Part shown: positions 57,823-64,000 of the stretch, piece after piece | Layout of the letters: each line of letters opens with the position of its first letter | Position numbering within the stretch: the stretch's first letter is position 1 | Origin: Dipteronia dyeriana | Lineage: Eukaryota; Streptophyta; Magnoliopsida; Sapindales; Sapindaceae | Length of the DNA stretch: 64,000 nt | Direction: 5' to 3' | Assembly (NCBI GenBank): GCA_032871835.1 | Contig: CM065299.1 | Span: 42,358,706-42,422,705, forward strand | Notes under the pieces: model-generated | What the model was told of the DNA's origin: nothing | The model's input: only the letters and a program-made list of their open reading frames with translations | Database searches by the model: none | Position numbers and translations under genes: made by a program

Positions 57823-58330
57823 TCATTGACTTAAAGGTTCATCACAAACCAATCTTTTGATCCTATCAAGGTTTATATGACGTAGGCGTAAATGCCACAG
57901 GTAAGTTTCATCTTTTGATAATTTTACTCTTTTAAGATTAGGTTGCGTTGATTCCATGTCTAACAAGTGAGAGATATTGTTATACAAATAAAATAAACCG
58001 TTTTCCAATGTACCTTTGCAAACAAATTTGTTAATCCTACTTTTAATAAAAACTTTATTTAAGGTAATCGAATATCCAAATTTATTTAAACAGGATACCA
58101 AAATTAAATTCCTCTTGAATTAAGGTACATAATAAACGTTTATTAAATCTAAATGCCAACTAGAATCTAGATTGATTCTAATATTTCCCACAGCACTAGT
58201 AGACACCCACGCTCCGTTGCTAAAACGCAAGTTGAATTCATTTTTATTAAGTTTTTTCCTTTCCTAGAACCTCTTTTTGGTAGGCCCAAGTTGCTTTCTC
58301 TTCTGTTATTTCTTGACCTTCTTACGGGGT
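57823..58330 (-). pseudogene. Element E2 protease remnant and pre-integrase domain
   Basis: The frame 58101-57823 holds VSCLNKFGYSITLNKVFIKS and TYLWHLRLRHINLDRIKRLV, the GAG-pre-integrase domain with the H-x-H-type residues. Upstream, in broken frames, VYYVP-FKRNLILVS and FSNGAWVSTSAVG are seen. The protease active site is not recognisable. A short 21-bp duplication (CTTAAAGGTTCATCA) occurs at about 57801-57845. Confidence 0.72.
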
Positions 58331-58920
58331 CCTAACAGTAGCAACTCTACCTATTGTATGAATCTCTTGACCCTTGCCTTTCACAAGGGTTTTCTTGGCG
58401 CATCTTGCATCAGGCCTTACAAGGTGTATTCCTTATTGTTCAAGGTGTAGTCTAACTTGAACTGATCAAAGGAATCTGATAGTGAGTGGACGATCATGTC
58501 AACTTTCGTCTCACCATCTATCTTAGCACCATTCAGTTCAACAACGTTGAGATATGCTACGGCTTTCATCATTTGATCTTTCACACCCTATCCAAGTTTC
58601 ATCCTAAGATTCATGAAAGTAGTCACTGTCTCTCTCTTAGTCATCATGGACTTCATAACAAACATCTCTTCCAGAGACATCATTATATCGGTAGCAGTCT
58701 CCATTCCTTCATGTTGTTGTTGCAACACATCGAATATAGCGACCATAATGTAACATTTAGCCATCTCATTAGAAGACTTCCACTGTTGATACTCATCTCT
58801 TTGCTCCTGAGTAGATTCATTAGTAGGACCAGGTGGTTTAGGAGTAAACAGAACGAATTTATGTTTTTTTAGCTTGCAACAACAACCCAATTTTCCTTTT
58901 CCATGTGATATAATTATCAT
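58331..58920 (-). pseudogene. gag: Element E2 gag
   Basis: The frame 58920-58588 (DEYQQWKSSNEMAKCYIMVA, VLQQQHEGMETATDIMMSLE, MTKRETVTTFMNLRM) followed after a stop by VKDQMMKAVAYLNVVELNG and VDMIVHSLSDSFDQFKLDY is a copia gag (UBN2/retrotran_gag_2 type, by memory). The N-terminal 60-70 residues of the usual domain are not seen. Similar to D gag at 47271-47651. Confidence 0.8.
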
Positions 58921-59032
58921 CAGTTAAAGTATTATCTTTTCGGATGTCATCTCTTTCTAAAACATGTATATTTACAATAAAAAGAAGTAGATTCACGTAC
59001 ATATACATCAATTAATCAAGGGTACAACCTAA

Positions 59033-59043
59033 CTCTGATACCA
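59033..59043 (-). other. Element E2 primer binding site (initiator-Met type)
   Basis: The minus strand reads TGGTATCAGAG two bases after the LTR end CCTACA, an exact start of the usual plant copia tRNA-iMet site. Confidence 0.88.
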
Positions 59044-59045
59044 AT

Positions 59046-59303
59046 TGTAGGGAAAAATTGGTTCAAAATGCGGCGGAAACGTAAAATTAGGGTTTGGTAT
59101 ATTTTGAAAAAATTTCCCTTTAATAGAAAGAACCTTAACCCTAGAATAATTGACAAATATTAAAAGTGTCGTACCTTTTTTTTCAAGATGATTGAACTAG
59201 CACCGAATTGAATCCGTAAGATCTTCCAATCCAATCATGAACGTGAATCACCTATGAGTGTGAGCTTTCTTTCTTTAAATTGTACTTGAGGATGGAAACA
59301 AAC
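59046..59303 (-). repeat. Element E2 5' LTR, first 258 bp seen
   Basis: TGTAGGGAAAAATTGG start (plus-strand sense) matching 53830, 61413 and 63393. It is cut at 59303 by the LTR of element F. The rest should lie beyond F, outside the window. Confidence 0.85.
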
Positions 59304-60089
59304 TGTTATGTGTATATCTTATTGATTAAACACGTCACTGACAGGTAGGACAATCCCTTGAAGAATCGCCAAATGGGCATTTGAATTGGCAATCAGAACA
59401 CACCATTCAAGACATTACTAAGGAATAAGATCCCCAAGTAAGTCTGAACACGAGTACTCGGGACAGCACAAGAAACCCGAGTAAAGGAGTTCAGCATATA
59501 ATTCACACGTGGGGAAGCCCAAGAACCATACTCTAATATGAAAAACCTCCGTGTCAAAAAGAGTTTCTAGAAGGATAAAATACCAAACAGAAAGCGAATC
59601 CAAATCAAGCAACTCTACTTCTTTAAGAAAATTGCACATCGATAAGGAAATAAGTCCTAAACGGACTATACCACCAGAGTCTCATCTAATCTCCACACAA
59701 TCTTCGATATAGGAAAAAAGATAAAAACAACTTCAACAAGCAGCCAACCTTAATTAAAATACAATTCCTTTACTTGTACAACAAGGATTAGGGTTCTATG
59801 CACATATAAATAGACTCATGACCTTATCATAAGATAGATATAGAGAATACAAAAAAAAAAAAGTAATCATTGCAAGAGAGAGGCAAAAGAGATCGAGTGG
59901 TGTAATTCTTTGTTTAAATAGTGGATTTTGGCTTGGTTGTCCATTCAACCACCCGTGGACGTTTCTCCGATCACCAAAGTTTTTACCACGTAAACTCGTG
60001 TTATTTTTTACATTACATTCTCTTTTGACAGGTTATAACATAATCCAACATTGTTGACTTTCTCATCCATCGAGAAATCGACGTCAACA
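59304..60089 (+). repeat. Element F 5' LTR
   Basis: 786 bp, TGTTATGTG to CGACGTCAACA. TATAAATAG at 59805-59813 follows GGATTAGGGTTCTATG, the same promoter block as in A's LTR (20180-20206). Confidence 0.88.
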
Positions 60090-60091
60090 AT

Positions 60092-60109
60092 TGGCGCTAG
60101 AATGAGGGG
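60092..60109 (+). other. Element F primer binding site
   Basis: TGGCGCTAGAATGAGGGG two bases after the LTR. It is the same family site as in B (minus strand 17398-17381). Confidence 0.75.
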
Positions 60110-60134
60110 TTGAACCTTCGAATCTGTTTAAGCA

Positions 60135-61412
60135 ATGGCTAGTAGTGGAAGCATAGACAGTTCTAGGGATATCCAGAAATCTCCAGATAATGCTCATGTA
60201 GGCGGGACCACACGAGATCCCACTACAACCCCAAGGAACCAACTAGCACCCTTGACTGGTATCCAACAAATCCCTCATACCAGTGAGAACATAGCACATC
60301 GTTTCCATGATGCGTTGCAACAGCTACTGGCGGATGCAGCAAGAGTAAGAGTAGACCTATTGGCTATAGGACAGGCACACCCGCCAAGTCCTCCAACACC
60401 TCCTAGGCTCCGATCTGTTATGGTTGGGCCGGGACCAGATGCACCAGTAGCCGTTGGGGATTCAAGTCCAATCAACCAGGGCAAGGATCATGAAACACCC
60501 GCAGAAGAATGGCCATGCCAAAGGCAAAGTCACGGTCAGGCGGGCCATAATAGGCACCGTAAATATGCCCAGCGAAGAGATCGATCATCATCATCAGAGG
60601 ACAGTGATCAACACCATCGAAAGCGGTATTGTGGAACTATATTCCTACAAGGGTTAACTTATAAGGCTCAAAGGTAAAATTAAGAGGATATGGTGACGGG
60701 TCTGACTGTCACACCACGGGTCGACCATCGAGGAGAACCGGTGGACGATAGAGATATCGTAATCAGGAGCTTGACCCAGAAAGTTGAGAATAACATATGC
60801 CAGATGGATGCACTGATCAGGTTATATGGATATAATGAATTGTCTGATGATGATTCTGACAGCCTTTTCACCAAGGACATCCTACGAACCCTCTTCCCAG
60901 AGAGATTCAGGATGCCACACGTGGAGCAATTCAAGAAGGATACAGATCCTAAAGAACACGTCAGACGATATAAAAGCGCTATGGCCCAGTATGCCCATAA
61001 CGACCCTTTACTGTGTCTCAACTTTCCACAAACTCTTGGTGACACGGGCTTGAGATGGTTCAGAAGATTGCCTTCAGCAAGTATTGAGAGTTTCAGCGAG
61101 TTTAGCAAAAGCTTTTCTTGACAATTCCTAGGCAATGTTCATAGGAAAAAGTCAGTGGCTTACCTTTCTCAGCTGAAGCAAGGCAAAGACGAGTCACTAA
61201 ACAAGTACCTGTGGAGAATTGGCCAGGCGGTCTCAGAAATCGGCAGTACAAATGACGAAGCAATAACTGTTGCAATCATAAATAACTTACAGAACAGGCA
61301 ACTTTCCTTCGACTTAAGAAGAGCTCGATTAACGAGATATGCAGACATGATGGATATGGCTGGAGGATATGCATTAGCCGACGAAGAGGAGCTACCAACA
61401 TGAGGTTGCTAC
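60135..61412 (+). pseudogene. gag: Element F gag, best preserved gypsy gag in the window
   Basis: The start chosen is the ATG at 60135 (MASSGSIDSSRDIQKSPDN), 26 bp after the primer site and matched by B's start. The N-terminal part has Pro-rich and then Arg/His-rich segments to a stop at 60675. The capsid core is at 60690-61121 (ERFRMPHVEQFKKDTDPKEH, LCLNFPQTLGDTGLRWFRRL, LPSASIESFSEFSKSF), and, after a stop at 61119, 61155-61403 (AYLSQLKQGKDESLNKYL, LRRARLTRYADMMDMAGG). The E3 insertion falls just after GCY, where A continues MHGGKPEKD. The knuckle lies beyond. Confidence 0.86.
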
Positions 61413-62760
61413 TGTAGGGAAAAACAGGTTCAAAACACAACGGAAGTGTGATAAAAACAAAATTTAGGGTTTGCATATAAATAAATAAAAATTCCTTTAT
61501 GCAACGAGAACCTTAACCCTAGATTAATTGACGTATATAAAAGTATCGTACCTTTTTCTCGTGACAATTGAACAAGCATCGAATTGATTCCGTAAGATCT
61601 TCCAATCCAATCACGAATGTGAATCACCTTGGAGTGTGGGCACCCTTACTTTTTATTGTATACCTGAGGATGGAGACAAAGCAAAATCTTTTTTTTTTGT
61701 TAGTTACAAATATCCTCCAAGAGAAAATCCAAGAACGTCCGGTCACTTGTGAATTATCAATCAATTTGATTGAAACTCGCGTGAACCTTGATTCAATGTT
61801 GTACACAAAACCCTTTTGATGTAAAGGATACTAGTGTACTATTAAAAACAAAAACATTCTCTTTTTCTCTTTTCTCCTTGGCCAAATTCCACACCCTTTT
61901 TCTATGAGTTGATTGAATTTTGTCTAGACCAAAAACTATTTTTTCTCCCTCAAAATTCACTCTTGCTATGTCAAATTCTCTCTTGAAAATTACCTAGGAA
62001 TGGCCGAAATTTTCGTCATAGAATTCTTAGGGCTGGCCGAAAATCTCATGCTCATATATATAGGATCATAAATCATTTCCTAAGAAGGATTTACTTGGTT
62101 GGCAAGAATCCTTTCCTTAGGTGGATTTATTTGGTAATTAAGAATCCATATCATAAAGGAATTCTATCCTTTTGTATATATATATATGGGCTGGCTGAAT
62201 TTTATATGATATAGATTAGGATCAAAAATTCTTTCGTAAGAAGGATTTACTTGGTAGTTAAGAATCATTTCCTTAGGTAGATTTACTTGGTTGTTAAGAA
62301 TCGTTTTCAAAAAAAGAATTCAATCCTCAACCAAGACTTCTAATCCAACTCAATAATGTATTTGTAACCATATTAAAGACTTCCTAATTTGATTAGATAA
62401 ATAATTCCTTTTATTTATCTACTTATCAAATATAGTCTTTAACATTAACTATACTAGCAACAATAGTATAATTTTAGGAGACCATCTCCTACTAGGAAAA
62501 AGATTTTGACTTTTAATTAAATAATTAATTAATCAACAAATTAATTAATTTCTATTTAATTATATAATAAAATAAAAATAATATATTTAAGCTATTTTTA
62601 ATAGCCTTTGCCACCCATACCAAATATAAGGACCATATATTATTTTTCTTATTTTATTAAATCCATTGGACCTTAATAAAAAAGTCCACATGTGAACTAG
62701 ACCAATTCTTACAAAAAGAAACAAGTTCTCATGCCGTATTACAATTCTAGATGGACCCCC
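61413..62760 (-). repeat. Element E3 3' LTR, partial
   Basis: TGTAGGGAAAAACAGG start; doubled TGGCCGAAATT...AATCCTTTCCTTAGG unit at 62030-62335; and TTAATTAATTTCTATTTAAT near 62545. It breaks off after ATTCTAGATGGACCCC, where E1 and E2 continue with roughly 1.1 kb more. Confidence 0.85.
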
Positions 62761-63219
62761 TTGCCTACCTCCCATGGGCGTGCGCACCCCTCGCCCTTAC
62801 CCATGGGTGTGCGCATGCCACAAACCCATAAAGGGCTGCCATACGCAGCCCATGGCTACCAAATGGTTGCCGTGCGCAGCCCATGCCATGACAAACGTGG
62901 CTGCGCGCTCTTCGTACGCACGTTCGTTGTTACGGCTCGTACGGTCCCAAACTTGTTCCAGTTGCTCCTAATTCTTCAAACCTTCGTGTTTTCGATACTT
63001 GAATGTATTACAGAAGAATTTAAATAAAAAAATACTGCAGTTTTTTTTTATTACAATAGTGCAGTTTTTTTTTTATTACAACAACAAAATAAAAAAAAAC
63101 TTAGCAACTACCAAGAAGGAAATTATGGCGACGATAGACCACCCCTCTTGTTACAATCCCAAAACAAAATTACATTAAAATTTTATGACCAAAATTGAGC
63201 AATAACAAACCAAATATAA

Positions 63220-63256
<37 letters not shown>

Positions 63257-63379
63257 ATACATTCCAATATAAAAATATATGCGAATACCTAGAGTGTCAT
63301 CTCTTTCTAAAACATGCAAATATACAATAAAAGAAAGATTCACGAACACATACATCAATAAATCAAGGGTACAGCCAGG
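62761..63379 (-). other. Element E3 5' leader, GC-rich then AT-rich
   Basis: 62761-62960 is strongly GC-rich with repeated words (CCATGGGCGTGCGCAC, CCCATGGGTGTGCGCAT, GCAGCCCATG-C twice). The rest is A/T-rich with poly-A/T and a TA run near 63224-63254. In element sense it lies between primer site and gag. The end 63297-63379 (TGTCATCTCTTTCTAAAACA) matches E2 58946-59028. No ORF is supported. Confidence 0.65.
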
Positions 63380-63390
63380 CTTTGATACCA
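63380..63390 (-). other. Element E3 primer binding site (initiator-Met type)
   Basis: The minus strand reads TGGTATCAAAG two bases after the LTR end CCTACA. Confidence 0.82.
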
Positions 63391-63392
63391 AT

Positions 63393-64000
63393 TGTAGGAA
63401 AAAAACAGGTTCAAAACGCAATGGAAGTGTGATAAAAACAAAATTTAGGGTTTGCGTATAAATAAAAAAATTTCCCTTTATGCAACGAGAACCTTAACCC
63501 TAGATTAATTGACGTATATAAAAGTATCGTACATTTTTCTCATGACGATTGAACAAGCGTCGAATTGATTCCGTAAGATCTTCCAATCCAATCACGAACG
63601 TGAATCACCTTGGAGTGTGGGCTCCCTTACTTTTTATTGTATACCTGAGGATGGAGACAAAGCAAAATCTTTTTTTTGTTAGTTACAAATATCCTCCAAG
63701 AGAAAAATCCAAGAACGTCCGGTCACTTGTGAATTATCAATCAATTTGATTGAAACTCGCGTGAACCTTGATTCAATGTTGTACACAAAACCCTTTTGAT
63801 GTAAAGGATACTAGTATACTATTGAAAACAAAAACGTCTCTTTTTCTCTTTTCTCCTTGGCCGAATTCCACACCCTTTTTCTATTAGTTGATTGAATTTT
63901 GTCTAGAGAAAAAACTAATTTTTGTGGCTCAAAATTCTCTCTTGCTATGCCAAATTCTCTCTTGAAAATTACCTAGGCATGGCCGAAATTTTCATCATAG
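63393..64000 (-). repeat. Element E3 5' LTR, runs out of the window
   Basis: Matches 61413-61990 nearly base for base (TTAGGGTTTGCGTATAAAT, AACGTGAATCACCTTGGAGT). It is cut by the end of the sequence. Confidence 0.88.

Larger units (their letters stand above)
53830..59303 (-). mobile_element. Element E2: Ty1/copia element, interior deleted, 5' LTR interrupted by F
   Basis: The 3' LTR 53830-55648 and the start of the 5' LTR (59046-59303) flank a 3.4-kb interior with, on the minus strand, primer site, gag, protease/pre-integrase, a cut integrase, RT and RNase H. The expected left target flank is TGTTG (53825-53829); the right flank lies outside the window. Same family as E1 and E3. The integrase core is missing, so the interior is shorter than the usual 4-4.5 kb. 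Confidence 0.88.
59304..61412 (+). mobile_element. Element F: Ty3/gypsy, Tat-like, 5' part only
   Basis: 5' LTR, primer site and gag on the plus strand, interrupted by E3 at 61412/61413. Gag and primer site are homologous to A and B, but the LTR (TGTTATGTG...GTCAACA) differs in its first half, so it is a related subfamily. Pol and 3' LTR are expected to the right of E3, outside the window. Left target flank CAAAC (59299-59303). Confidence 0.85.
61413..64000 (-). mobile_element. Element E3: Ty1/copia remnant with coding region deleted
   Basis: 3' LTR portion (61413 to about 62760), then directly the GC-rich and AT-rich leader (about 62761-63379), primer site and the start of the 5' LTR (63393 to window end). 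Gag, pol and the last ~1.1 kb of the 3' LTR are missing, in one deletion with junction near 62760. The LTR parts that can be compared differ at a few per cent. Inserted in F gag after GCTAC (61408-61412), the expected target duplication. Confidence 0.85.

Noticed and set aside
61413..62760. Solo LTR of the E family
   Set aside because: It lacks the last ~1.1 kb and is followed by leader, primer site and a second LTR in the same orientation; it is part of a deleted element.
62731..63027. 98-codon open frame in GC-rich DNA, possible host exon or CpG island promoter
   Set aside because: The GC-rich tract lies in the leader of a copia element and the frame runs across the deletion junction; no protein similarity is evident.
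1..64000. tRNA, rRNA or snoRNA genes
   Set aside because: No cloverleaf with A and B boxes or rRNA-like stretch was noticed on either strand; the only tRNA-related words are primer binding sites. A tRNAscan run would be decisive.

Overview
The window is a block of plant repetitive DNA, almost certainly pericentromeric or otherwise gene-poor. I find no intact host gene, rRNA, tRNA or CRISPR array. Nearly every base can be assigned to one of ten LTR retrotransposons: six Ty3/gypsy copies (five of them coding, of the Tat-like clade with a second RNase H domain and an extra antisense ORF), and four Ty1/copia copies with initiator-Met-type primer sites. Plant origin follows from these clades, the long AT-rich LTRs and the antisense 'putative gypsy type transposon' ORFs. 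I cannot name a species.

The elements are nested, and I could reconstruct the order. The outermost is C, a minus-strand gypsy of which only 20472-20768 and 52959-53829 (integrase and RNase H) lie in the window. C is interrupted by A (plus strand, 1-20471, 5' end outside), by D (plus-strand copia, 20769-52958) and by E2 (minus-strand copia, from 53830). A is interrupted by B (minus-strand gypsy, 8608-18269) inside its antisense ORF. D is interrupted in its 5' LTR by E1 (minus-strand copia, 21098-44527, mostly deleted). E1's LTR was hit twice: by H (minus-strand gypsy, 21693-33723) and by I (plus-strand non-autonomous element, 34133-42895). E2's 5' LTR is interrupted by F (plus-strand gypsy, from 59304), whose gag is interrupted by E3 (minus-strand copia, 61413 to beyond the end). 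Target-site duplications support I (ATTTG, perfect) and H and D (4 of 5 bases each); B has only 3 of 5.

Layout: 1-8607 A gag-pol and the 3' half of its antisense ORF; 8608-18269 B; 18270-20471 rest of A; 20472-20768 C; 20769-21097 D LTR start; 21098-21692 E1 LTR; 21693-33723 H; 33724-34132 E1 LTR; 34133-42895 I; 42896-44527 E1 LTR and stub; 44528-52958 D; 52959-53829 C; 53830-59303 E2; 59304-61412 F; 61413-64000 E3.

All coding regions carry stops, frameshifts or deletions, so no copy looks autonomous today. Most interesting are: (1) element I, an 8.8-kb retrotransposon with 2.2-2.5-kb LTRs and no pol, which shares LTR ends, primer site, polypurine tract and a 99-bp tandem array with the coding element H, and so looks like H's parasite; (2) antisense ORFs in A, B and H, with plausible introns, one of them at an equivalent place in A and H; (3) the nest itself, which dates the insertions relative to one another.
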